Source: Bradyrhizobium sp. LMTR 3
GTDB lineage: Bacteria > Pseudomonadota > Alphaproteobacteria > Rhizobiales > Xanthobacteraceae
DNA: 64,000 nucleotides
Assembly (NCBI RefSeq): GCF_001693485.1
Contig: NZ_MAXC01000046.1
Span: 372,001 to 436,000 of the forward strand
Reading direction: 5' to 3'
Shown: positions 44,480 through 52,779 of the stretch, one piece after another
How positions within the stretch are numbered: position 1 is the first letter of the stretch
Layout: each line of letters opens with the position of its first letter
Translations under genes and position numbers: made by a program
Notes under the pieces: generated by a model
Seen by the model: the letters and a program-made list of their open reading frames with translations, nothing else
What the model was told of the DNA's origin: nothing
Database searches by the model: none

Positions 44480-44556
44480 CATACAGCCTTAGCCTTACGT
44501 CACTACCCGGTCATCATCAGACGATTCCAGCGCGGTTCGTTCGAGGAGAACAGCCG

Positions 44557-45063
44557 ATGTCCGTTGAGATTCTGACTTATGCAGCCCTGGGCGCCCGCCT
44601 GAACATCTCGCCAGCGGCCGCCCGTTCGCTTGCCAGGCGGCTCCGGTTGCCGCGCTCGCTTTCCGAGGATGGGAAGGCTCTGGTGAGCGTTGATCTCGCT
44701 GAAGTCAGGCATACGCCACAGCCACCGGGCGGTCACCGGGCGGGCGAGGCCGCTCAGTTGAGAGCGCTCATCGTAACGCTGCAGGCCGAGGTCGCGCAGT
44801 TGGAGACCAGGGCAGCCGATCATCGCGCGGATTTCGAGTACGAACGCCAGCGCGCCGATCGCCTGATCGCTGAGCTGCTGCAGGCGACTGCCGAGACCAC
44901 CGCCGCCAGGGAGGCGACGGCGCGGCTTGAGGGGGAGGTGGCAGCGCTTCGGACTGCTCTCCGAACTAGCAGTTCGAGCGAGAATCACGGACATTCTGCG
45001 CGCCGGGTGGGACATCTGGCTGCGAGCTTGGTGGAAGCAGACCGCAAGGCTGGTCGTGGGTAA
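44557..45063 (+). CDS. HTH/coiled-coil protein, probably frameshifted near the C-terminus
   Basis: 168 residues as read: an N-terminal HTH-like segment (MSVEILTYAALGARLNISPAAARSLARRLRLPRSLSEDGKALVSVDLAEV, residues 1-51) then a coiled coil (about 68-140: QLRALIVTLQAEVAQLETRAADHRADFEYERQRADRLIAELLQATAETT). The last ~30 residues (SSSSENHGHSARRVGHLAAS) look unlike the family. In the +1 frame from about 44960 the sequence reads ARITDILRAGWDIWLRAWWKQ and reaches TGA at 45113-45115, overlapping the ftsZ-like ATG. This suggests a one-base indel or programmed shift. Confidence 0.7.
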   Translation: MSVEILTYAALGARLNISPAAARSLARRLRLPRSLSEDGKALVSVDLAEVRHTPQPPGGHRAGEAAQLRALIVTLQAEVAQLETRAADHRADFEYERQRADRLIAELLQATAETTAAREATARLEGEVAALRTALRTSSSSENHGHSARRVGHLAASLVEADRKAGRG

Positions 45064-45111
45064 CAAATCTCTTCCTATTCCGCGGTTTGGCGGAGCAACC
45101 GTGGGGCAAAA

Positions 45112-46359
45112 ATGAGTGGCACCGATATTCGCGAGCTGAGGGCGCGCATTATCGTGTTCGGGGTGGGCGGTGCCGGCGGCAATGCCGTCAACAACATGAT
45201 CGACGCGGGGCTTGAAGGCGTCGAATTCATCGTCGCCAATACCGACGCCCAGGCGCTCACCAGTTCGAAGGCCAGGCGCGTCATCCAGATGGGCACGCAG
45301 GTAACCGGAGGCCTTGGCGCCGGTGCCCAGCCCGATATCGGACGCGCGGCGGCGGAAGAGGCGATCGACGAGATCCGCGATCATCTGACCGGCGCGCACA
45401 TGGTGTTCATCACCGCCGGCATGGGCGGCGGCACCGGCACCGGAGCCGCGCCCGTCATCGCCAGGACCGCGCGTGAACTCGGCATTCTCACTATCGGCGT
45501 CGTCACCAAGCCGTTCCAGTTCGAGGGCCAGCGCCGCATGCGCTATGCCGAAGCCGGCATCGCGGAACTCTTGAAGGCGGTGGACACCCTCCTGATCATT
45601 CCGAACCAGAACCTGTTCCGGGTGGCCAACGAGAAGACCTCCTTTGCCGATGCCTTCGCGATGGCCGACCAGGTGCTTTATTCGGGCGTGGCCTGCATCA
45701 GCGATCTCATCGTCAAGGAAGGCCTGATCAATCTCGATTTCGCCGACGTGCTCTCGGTCATGCGCGAGAAGGGCAAGGCGATGATGGGCAGGGGCGAAGC
45801 TTCCGGCGGCAAGCGCGTGCTCAACGCTGCGGTAGCTGCGATTTCCAACCCCTTGATCGAGAATCCCTCGATCAAGCGCGCCAGTGGCCTCATCGTTTCC
45901 ATCACCGGCGGCCGCGACCTGACACTATTCGAGGTCGATGAAGCCGCCACCCGCATCCGCGACGAGGCCGATCCGGACGCCAACATCATCGTCGGCGCGA
46001 CTTTCGATGCCAGCCTCGAAGGCATCGTCCGCGTCTCGGTCGTGGCAACCGGCATCGATAATCTCGACGCGACAGGCCAGACGCAAGCCGCGGAAGGCCT
46101 GCTCACGGACCTTGCCGGCAGGCTGAGCAACGACCGGCGTCGCATCGCCGAGCGTGGCGTATCGCCGCCGCAATTCGCCAGCCCGCCCTCGCTGATCCCG
46201 CCGCCTCGCCACCTCGAAGCACGGCCGCCGATCGCCGAACCGGCGCGGCATGCGGCACCGCAGCGCCTCGATCCCTACGGTCGGGCTTCTCCCGCCCGCC
46301 CTCCGATCGAGGAAAAGGTTCTGGATATCCCGGCCTTCCTGGGCAGCAAGGCCAACTGA
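45112..46359 (+). CDS. second FtsZ (FtsZ-family GTPase), short form
   Basis: Tubulin-like cell-division GTPase of 415 residues. N-terminal FGVGGAGGNAVNNMI at 16-30, tubulin signature GGGTGTGAAP at 105-114, T7-loop NLDFADV at 207-213: the site looks complete. After the core (to about residue 320) only a short Pro/Arg-rich linker (PPQFASPPSLIPPPRHLEARPP) leads to a conserved C-terminal peptide EEKVLDIPAFLGSKAN, the FtsA/EzrA-type binding tail. Canonical Bradyrhizobium FtsZ is longer (about 600) and sits in the dcw cluster; no dcw genes are present here. The start overlaps the alternative-frame end of the HTH gene. Confidence 0.93.
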   Translation: MSGTDIRELRARIIVFGVGGAGGNAVNNMIDAGLEGVEFIVANTDAQALTSSKARRVIQMGTQVTGGLGAGAQPDIGRAAAEEAIDEIRDHLTGAHMVFITAGMGGGTGTGAAPVIARTARELGILTIGVVTKPFQFEGQRRMRYAEAGIAELLKAVDTLLIIPNQNLFRVANEKTSFADAFAMADQVLYSGVACISDLIVKEGLINLDFADVLSVMREKGKAMMGRGEASGGKRVLNAAVAAISNPLIENPSIKRASGLIVSITGGRDLTLFEVDEAATRIRDEADPDANIIVGATFDASLEGIVRVSVVATGIDNLDATGQTQAAEGLLTDLAGRLSNDRRRIAERGVSPPQFASPPSLIPPPRHLEARPPIAEPARHAAPQRLDPYGRASPARPPIEEKVLDIPAFLGSKAN

Positions 46360-46429
46360 CCAGTCACAAGAGTCAACTCGCCTGGAGGTAGTAGGTCGCT
46401 GCGATGCTACTTCAACAAGTCCCTAGGCG

Positions 46430-46448
46430 AGGCACCCGGGCGGTGCCT
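46430..46448. other. hairpin downstream of the ftsZ-like gene
   Basis: AGGCACC (46430-46436) and GGTGCCT (46442-46448) around CGGGC. A stable stem without T-tract, 70 bases after the ftsZ-like stop; it could be a Rho-dependent or processing signal. The rest of the 221-base gap holds nothing recognised. Confidence 0.4.
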
Positions 46449-46580
46449 GAAGGTCTAATGCCCAAAATCGGTCCTATACTTTCCATCCTCCAGCCTTGCT
46501 TTGGTCAAAACGGCGGTAGGGAGTGTCTAAAATCCGACGACCGTCCATTCAGGTGATCGCAAACCGGGCAGGAGGCGCTC

Positions 46581-47399
46581 ATGGATACCGCGGTAAATAC
46601 CAGGCAAACCGATCCACGTGATGTTAATCCGGGACTGTCTACGCAAGACATCGAACTCGTCGCGCGCGCCGATGAACGGCTCGCGCATGCTTATGAAAAG
46701 ATTGCGCGCGCGGATGAACAGCTCGCGCTTGTCAATGAACAGATTGCCAGGCTGGAGAGAAAGCCCGTCAACACGCTTCGTCAGCCATCGCGCGGCAGGC
46801 CGGCGCTGCGCGGCTTTGTCGGCCTGCTGTTGACAGCGGGAATCTGTATCGCTGCTTTCGCTTCGCAATCTTATGGCGAGGCGGCGAGGCTGATGATCGC
46901 CCCGTGGGTACCGCAGCTTGCTCCGGCTTCGTCGTTGCCATCGGAAACACCGAAGCTCGCCGCAGAGCAGAGCGAGCCTACCGTTCAGGTAGCCGCGGCG
47001 GATGCTTTGGTTTCGCAACTGCCACCTCCGGCTCAGACCGCACCGCAAGACGCAGCAGCCGCCCCGGTCCCTTCCGAGGTGACACAATTGCTCCAAACGA
47101 TGGCGCGTGATCTCGCCAACGTGCAGCAGGAGATCGAACAGCTCAAGGCTGGCCAGGAAGAATTGGTCCGCGATAATGCCAGCACCGCCCAGCAGCTCAA
47201 GGCAAATCAGGAGCAAATGGCGCGCGTGATCGCGAACGCCTCCGCGCAACAGCCGCGGCCCAAAGCATCAGCGACGACATCAGCCAATCCGCCACCGCCG
47301 ACTGCCACCTCTTCGCGCAAGCCCGTGTCGGCGCCTCCGCCGACACCAACCAGAGTGCAAGCGCGGGCGCCGGTGCAGTTGCAGTCCGGACAGCAGTAG
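46581..47399 (+). CDS. membrane-anchored coiled-coil protein
   Basis: 272 residues. N-terminal cytoplasmic helical segment with a heptad-like repeat (ARADERLAHAYEKIARADEQLALVNEQIARLE, about 28-60), one membrane segment (GFVGLLLTAGICIAAFASQSYG, about 78-100), then a Pro/Ala/Ser-rich periplasmic region with a second coiled coil (LLQTMARDLANVQQEIEQLKAGQEELVRDNASTAQQLKANQEQMARVI, about 168-218) and a Pro/Thr/Arg-rich tail. A family seen repeatedly in Bradyrhizobium. No enzyme motif; likely a structural or envelope role. Confidence 0.75.
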   Translation: MDTAVNTRQTDPRDVNPGLSTQDIELVARADERLAHAYEKIARADEQLALVNEQIARLERKPVNTLRQPSRGRPALRGFVGLLLTAGICIAAFASQSYGEAARLMIAPWVPQLAPASSLPSETPKLAAEQSEPTVQVAAADALVSQLPPPAQTAPQDAAAAPVPSEVTQLLQTMARDLANVQQEIEQLKAGQEELVRDNASTAQQLKANQEQMARVIANASAQQPRPKASATTSANPPPPTATSSRKPVSAPPPTPTRVQARAPVQLQSGQQ

Positions 47400-47581
47400 T
47401 TTTCGCCGGCGCTGGCCGAAGGCTTGTCCTCCTGCCGGCAGAGGGGACAAACGACAGTTGGAACTCGGGCAGAGTACGATCACTCTGCCCCAGAGACACT
47501 CTGCCCCAAGCACGGGACAACTTGTTCCACTGGGGCTTCGATCCTAGATAGCGGACGGTGTCTTCGATTTTGGATGGCCGC

Positions 47582-48322
47582 ATGATCATGAAGATCTTGC
47601 TGCTGCTCGCTCTGTCCATGGTTGTCGTCGCGCGGGAGGCGGCGGCACAGGAAGTACAATGCGACCGCGAACGCGCGGCCATGGTTGAAGCTATCAGAGC
47701 CTACGCCCGCCGTTCCCAAGCCGGTGTTTTGGGACAACAGGGCCTCTCCGAGAGAGTTCTCGAGGCCATGGGGCGAACGAAACGCCATCTGTTCATCCCT
47801 GAGCGGTCGTGCTCCATCGCATACGCGGACAGGCCGGCTTCGATCGGCCACGGCCAGACCATATCGCAGCCGTTCATCGTGGCCTTGATGACAGAGTTGG
47901 CCGGGGTCGCGCCGGATCATGTCGTGCTCGAGGTCGGTACGGGGTCGGGCTATCAGGCCGCCATCCTTGCGCATCTGGCGCGCAAGGTCTGCACCATCGA
48001 GATCGTCCCGTCATTGGCCGAGGCAGCCGCGAAAACACTCAAAGAGCTCGCATATGACAATGTGAGCGTCAGGCCGGGCGATGGTTATGCCGGCTGGCCG
48101 GAATGCGGTCCTTTTGATGGCATCGTCGTAACCGCGGCACTTGGCGAGGTGCCGCCGCCGCTGATCGAGCAGCTTAAAGTGGGTGGCCGGCTCGTCATGC
48201 CGGTGGGGTCCGCCTATACCAGTCAGCAACTCACGGTCGTCGAGAAAGTCGCCCCCGACAAGACGACGACGCGGGCCGTTGCCCCCGTGCGCTTTGTGCC
48301 CTTTACGCGTTCAAAAGATTAA
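47582..48322 (+). CDS. protein-L-isoaspartate O-methyltransferase family, with signal peptide
   Basis: 246 residues from ATG 47582. SAM-dependent repair methyltransferase for isoaspartyl damage: RHLFIPE, GHGQTISQPFIVALMTELAGV, SAM loop VLEVGTGSGYQAAILAHLA, DGIVVTAALGEVPPPLIEQLKVGGRLVMPVG. Residues 3-25 (MKILLLLALSMVVVAREAAAQ) form a convincing signal peptide, so it is predicted to be exported to the periplasm, where SAM is not expected. Nearby genes are a membrane coiled-coil protein and a flavoprotein. Confidence 0.9.
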   Translation: MIMKILLLLALSMVVVAREAAAQEVQCDRERAAMVEAIRAYARRSQAGVLGQQGLSERVLEAMGRTKRHLFIPERSCSIAYADRPASIGHGQTISQPFIVALMTELAGVAPDHVVLEVGTGSGYQAAILAHLARKVCTIEIVPSLAEAAAKTLKELAYDNVSVRPGDGYAGWPECGPFDGIVVTAALGEVPPPLIEQLKVGGRLVMPVGSAYTSQQLTVVEKVAPDKTTTRAVAPVRFVPFTRSKD

Positions 48323-48365
48323 GAGCCGGTACGGCGGCTCAGATAGAAAAAGCAGGGAGGAGGCC

Positions 48366-49964
48366 TTGAGCAGTGCAAGGTTAAAACATTACGGCTGGGG
48401 CCGCGAAGACGAAGGCATGACTGCTGAGGAGCAGGCCTTTGTGCTCGGCCGTTACAGCGAAAAATTTGCGCGCGATGCGTTCGAGACAAAAATCGTCCCG
48501 CGCCTAGAGGACCTGACATTGCGCGCGCCGCGCGTGGCGCCACCGGCCTCGCTTGCCGCTTTTTGCACGAGCGACCGATACGACCGCGCCGCGCACGCCT
48601 ACGGCAAATCCTATCCGGACTACGTGCGAGCCATGCTCGGCGACTACGATAGCGCGCCCGACGTGGTCGCCTATCCAAGGAGCGAAGCAGAGATTGCCGC
48701 CGTCATGGACTGGGCCGGTAGTGTCAGCGCGTCGCTTACGCCGTTCGGGGGAGGCTCGAGCGTGTGCGGCGGTGTCGAGCCGCGCGTTGACGGTATCCGC
48801 TACAAGGCGGCCGTCACGCTGGACTTGCGCAATCTCGGCAAGGTCGTCGAGGTGGATCAGATATCGCGCGCCGCACTGATCGAAGGCGGTGCCTTTGGTC
48901 CATCTCTGGAGAACCAGCTTAAGCCGCATGGCGTCACGCTGCGTCATTTTCCGCAGAGCTTCGAGTATTCAACCCTTGGCGGCTGGATCGCGACGCGGTC
49001 GGGCGGTCATTTCGCCAGCCTCTACACCCACATCGACGATTTCGTTGAAAGCCTGCGCGTCGTGACGCCGCGCGGCATAATGGCAACGCGTCGCCTGCCC
49101 GGATCGGGTGCCGGACCGAGCCCCGACCGCTTGTTCATAGGCTCCGAAGGAACGCTCGGCGTGATTTCGCGCGCCTGGATGCGATTGCAGCCACGTCCGA
49201 AATTCCGTGCCGGCGCATCGGTTCGTTTCCATTCGTTCTTCGGTGCAGCCCGTGCGCTGCGCGCGATCGCACAGGCCGGTCTCTATCCATCGAACTGCCG
49301 CATCCTTGACGCGCAAGAGGCATTCAACACCGGGGCTGCCGACGGCAGCGTCGCGATCATGGTGCTCGGCTTTGAATCCGGAGACCATGCGCCGGATGCC
49401 TGGATGGCACGCGCGCTCGAATGCTGCGCCGACCATGGCGGGATACCGGAGGCAGCAAAGGCCGGCGATGCGCATCTCGAAGGCGCGGCAGGAATCTGGC
49501 GCAACGCGTTCATTCGTATGCCCTATGCGCGCGAGTTTCTGACCCCGGCCGGCATCATCAACGACACTTTCGAGACCGCCATCACCTGGGATCGGTTCGA
49601 AAGCTTCCACGACAAGGTGAAGACGGCGACGGAGCATGCGATCCTCCAGGCGACCGGCGTAAAAGGCGAGGTCACATGCCGCTTCACCCATGTTTATCCT
49701 GATGGCCCCGCGCCATACTTTTCTTTCCATGCACTCGGCCGCCACGGTGCTCTTCTAGAACAGTGGCAGGCGATCAAGAATGCGGCCAGCGATGCGCTGA
49801 TTGAAGCGGGCGGGACGATCACGCATCATCACGCTGTCGGCCGTGATCATCGTCCCTGGTACGATCATCAGCGCCCGGAGCTTTTCGCGGCCGCGCTTCG
49901 GGCAGCAAAAAGAGAGCTCGATCCGCAAGGCATGCTGAACCCTGGAGTGCTCATCGATCCGTAA
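48366..49964 (+). CDS. FAD-binding oxidase, alkyldihydroxyacetonephosphate-synthase-like
   Basis: 532 residues from a TTG at 48366, chosen because GGGAGGAGG lies just upstream and the protein then begins SSARLKHYGWGREDEG as in the AGPS family. FAD/PP-loop PFGGGSSVCGG at 126-136 and FIGSEGTLGVISRAW further on show a VAO/PCMH flavoprotein. A histidine run (ITHHHAVGRDHRPW, His487-489) matches the AGPS active-site segment. In eukaryotes this enzyme makes the ether bond of ether lipids. It is 43 bases after the PIMT gene. A longer start within the PIMT gene is rejected. Confidence 0.85.
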   Translation: MSSARLKHYGWGREDEGMTAEEQAFVLGRYSEKFARDAFETKIVPRLEDLTLRAPRVAPPASLAAFCTSDRYDRAAHAYGKSYPDYVRAMLGDYDSAPDVVAYPRSEAEIAAVMDWAGSVSASLTPFGGGSSVCGGVEPRVDGIRYKAAVTLDLRNLGKVVEVDQISRAALIEGGAFGPSLENQLKPHGVTLRHFPQSFEYSTLGGWIATRSGGHFASLYTHIDDFVESLRVVTPRGIMATRRLPGSGAGPSPDRLFIGSEGTLGVISRAWMRLQPRPKFRAGASVRFHSFFGAARALRAIAQAGLYPSNCRILDAQEAFNTGAADGSVAIMVLGFESGDHAPDAWMARALECCADHGGIPEAAKAGDAHLEGAAGIWRNAFIRMPYAREFLTPAGIINDTFETAITWDRFESFHDKVKTATEHAILQATGVKGEVTCRFTHVYPDGPAPYFSFHALGRHGALLEQWQAIKNAASDALIEAGGTITHHHAVGRDHRPWYDHQRPELFAAALRAAKRELDPQGMLNPGVLIDP

Positions 49965-50022
49965 GCCTGATCGACGCGGCAATTGGGTTGCCTCGCTGAA
50001 GACGTGGTATTCGGACTTCCCT

Positions 50023-52482
50023 TTACTGATGTGGCCGCCGAATCGTGAGGCCATCCTTTCCTGCGATACAAGCCTCGGCGCCAACGGGGGCCTTCTCGGC
50101 CGACATGTCGATCGACTGCACCCAGCGGCTTGCAATGATCGCGATGGCGCAGAGCGCATAAAAGCACACCCCCAGCGCATAGGTCTTGGCGATGCCGAAC
50201 TGGATCGACGACGCCACACCCAGCACAGACGCGAACATCGACGTAATTCCGTTGGTGCTCCAGAAGAACGGCAGCAGTTCATGATGACGGCGCCAGACGC
50301 CGAGGCCGAGCGGAAACATCATCCCCATGCAGAATGCGGGAGGAGCCAGCAGCAGGACAGACACCAGAATACGCATGTCGGTTGACAGCGACCGCGCCCA
50401 GGTGGTGACGAGCGGCGTCAGTAACCCCGCCACGACGAGCGTGGTGAGAAGGGCGGCAATCCTGAAGACGGTGACGCGTGATCGGGAGGAGGTATCGGCA
50501 CCGATCGTGGCGCTGCCAATCCCGCTAAAGAGAAGAATTGTGAATAGCACGACGCTCAGCCCGTAAACGGGATGCCCGAGAAAGACCATCAGGCGCTGCA
50601 TCTGCGATATCTCGATCAGCATGAAGCCCATCCCGATCGCGCTGAAATAGGCCACGGGCGGCGTCAGTGTCGCCACTGGCATCCGCGTCGCAAGACGGAG
50701 GAAGGGCAGCACGATGTAATATCCGCAAGCGCAGAGCGCTACGACGATGAGCAAGCCGGTGATGCCGATCGCGACATTGTTGCTCATGACGTCCCAACTA
50801 TGGATGCTCACGAAATCGCTGAAGCGCGACGTATAGAAGAAGAACGGATTGTCGTCCGTCGAAGCAGCGATGTTTTCCGGCTGCGAATCGAAGAAGGCCT
50901 GGTCTGCCTTGTCGGACAGCAATGTCGAGGTGACGGCATCGAAGGTGAAGTCCGGCCCCAACAATATCTTGAAGCCCTGCGCCTGAAGTCTCTCGCGCGC
51001 GCCTTGCCATTCTGCGTCGCTGAACGCGTCAGGCCGGGTAATCACCGTCACGATGTTGCCGACGTTGACCGCGACGACGTGATGCCGCAGTTCCCCCGCC
51101 GACACTCCCTTGCGCTGCAGCGCGCTCGCGGCAATCGCAATCAGCCGGTATAGCTCGCCACGGTGCTTCTCGGCACCGTACCAGCGTGATACCGACAACA
51201 GCCCGCCAGGCTTGAGCGCCCGGTAAAAATCATCCCACGCCTCCACGGTATAGAGACGATTTTCGGTGAGCGTCAGGCCACCGGCCACCGTCGCCGCCCA
51301 GGTGTCGATGAGCGAAATCTGCACCAGGTCGTACCGCTCGGACGAGTGGTTGATGTAGCTTCGCGCTTCGGCATTGACCAAGGATACGCCGGGCTGGCGA
51401 TCGAGATGGCCGGAGAAGTCGGCGAATTTGTCGGTGAGCACTTCGAAGATCGCCGGGTTGATCTCAATTGCGCGAATCCGGCTGGCGCCGAAGAGCAGAC
51501 CGGAAAGGATGTCACGTCCGCCGCCGACGCCAACGACAGCGACGTCGGCCGCCGGCTGCACGAGGTAGGCTGCATTGATGACATCATCCTTCAGGTAGGC
51601 GAGCTTTCCGATGTCACCATCATATCTGGTGATGACCGTGCCTGCATCGGCATCGATGTCGAGGTGGTGCTGGTCGACCCGGGCATCAGGAGTGCGGACC
51701 AGACCCCAGCCAATCGGGACCTTCTCGGCCAATTCGCGCACCCTTACCCGCGAATAGGTATTCCAGCGTTCGAACAGCGTGCCGGTCTGCTCAGCGCCCT
51801 TGGCCCAGAACACACCGAGATGGCTTCGACCGGTCAGGTCAAGGCCGGAGTGCACGGTGGCCGCGGCGGCCAGCGTTAGCGCGACAGCCCCGCTCAAACG
51901 CACACTACGGACGTTATCGCTGGTTCGCACCACGATCCAGCCAACGCCGGCAGCAAAGGCTCCGATCCATAGCGTGGCGCTTACGGGGTCAATCATCAGC
52001 AGTATGAAGATCACCCCGAGACATCCAACTGCGGCGCCCAGGAGATCGGCCGCATAGAGCCACCCGCCGCGATAGGGCAAGCGCGTGAGCAACAGCGTGA
52101 TGCAAACCCCGCCTTCCGTGAACGGAGCCACGAAGGCGATGGTCGCCAGCGCCAGAGCGAGAGGCACATTTTCTGCAGATACGACGAGCGGCACGCACAG
52201 GAAGACGATCATTGCGCCAACGCTGCTGAGTGCGAACCATGACGCGTGGCGGGCGAATTCGATTCCGACCCGCTCGGCGGCATAACGGGCGGGCTTGCCG
52301 TAGACCTGCATCGCCCCGCGGGTGAGCCCCAGCATGGCAAGTGAAATGGCCGCGAATGCGAAATGATAATGGAGCATAACGCTGAAGAAGCGCGTTATCA
52401 GGATCTGGTAGGAAAGCGTCGCGAACGCAAGCACGAAGATTGCCAGATAATAGCGACCGGGAATCTTGGATATGGATTGCAA
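50023..52482 (-). CDS. large membrane protein with spermidine-synthase-like domain
   Basis: 819 residues. About seven N-terminal membrane segments (residues 10-215: YYLAIFVLAFATLSYQILITRFFSVML etc.), a soluble spermidine-synthase-like Rossmann methyltransferase domain (about 290-560; VAVVGVGGGRDILSGLLFGASRIRAIEINPAIFEV, RYDLVQISLIDTW), then some six C-terminal segments. A putative decarboxy-SAM or SAM-binding site is present but the family's actual reaction is unknown. Single gene on the - strand. The GGDI/GGGRD motif is intact. Confidence 0.85.
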   Translation of the reverse strand: MQSISKIPGRYYLAIFVLAFATLSYQILITRFFSVMLHYHFAFAAISLAMLGLTRGAMQVYGKPARYAAERVGIEFARHASWFALSSVGAMIVFLCVPLVVSAENVPLALALATIAFVAPFTEGGVCITLLLTRLPYRGGWLYAADLLGAAVGCLGVIFILLMIDPVSATLWIGAFAAGVGWIVVRTSDNVRSVRLSGAVALTLAAAATVHSGLDLTGRSHLGVFWAKGAEQTGTLFERWNTYSRVRVRELAEKVPIGWGLVRTPDARVDQHHLDIDADAGTVITRYDGDIGKLAYLKDDVINAAYLVQPAADVAVVGVGGGRDILSGLLFGASRIRAIEINPAIFEVLTDKFADFSGHLDRQPGVSLVNAEARSYINHSSERYDLVQISLIDTWAATVAGGLTLTENRLYTVEAWDDFYRALKPGGLLSVSRWYGAEKHRGELYRLIAIAASALQRKGVSAGELRHHVVAVNVGNIVTVITRPDAFSDAEWQGARERLQAQGFKILLGPDFTFDAVTSTLLSDKADQAFFDSQPENIAASTDDNPFFFYTSRFSDFVSIHSWDVMSNNVAIGITGLLIVVALCACGYYIVLPFLRLATRMPVATLTPPVAYFSAIGMGFMLIEISQMQRLMVFLGHPVYGLSVVLFTILLFSGIGSATIGADTSSRSRVTVFRIAALLTTLVVAGLLTPLVTTWARSLSTDMRILVSVLLLAPPAFCMGMMFPLGLGVWRRHHELLPFFWSTNGITSMFASVLGVASSIQFGIAKTYALGVCFYALCAIAIIASRWVQSIDMSAEKAPVGAEACIAGKDGLTIRRPHQ

Positions 52483-52779
52483 TACGCTGCCCTCTTGGTG
52501 GGACCCTGACGGGCTCTATTGGGTGCGCTTTGACCAACTCGCGCTACACGCGATCGCCGGATAACTTCCTAACAACTGGTTGATACGCCCGCACAGACTA
52601 AGTTCATGTTCAGGCTCTGATTGTAGCAGGCGGCTACCCGAGCCTGCAGGATTGGGTTCCACCGTCAGACACAACACCATCTGTCACCTGAGCACTATAC
52701 CGTCAGACGAGTTCGAGCGCATCAAGCAAACCATGCGAGATTGGTGGATCGCGGCTCCGGTCGCGAGTATTTTTAGCGA
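52483..52779. other. 297-base gap between the spermidine-synthase-like and glycosyltransferase genes
   Basis: Lower GC than the region before. Should contain the promoter of the spermidine-synthase-like gene; no repeat, terminator-like hairpin or further gene could be recognised. A + strand reading frame crossing into the glycosyltransferase gene was rejected. Confidence 0.5.
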
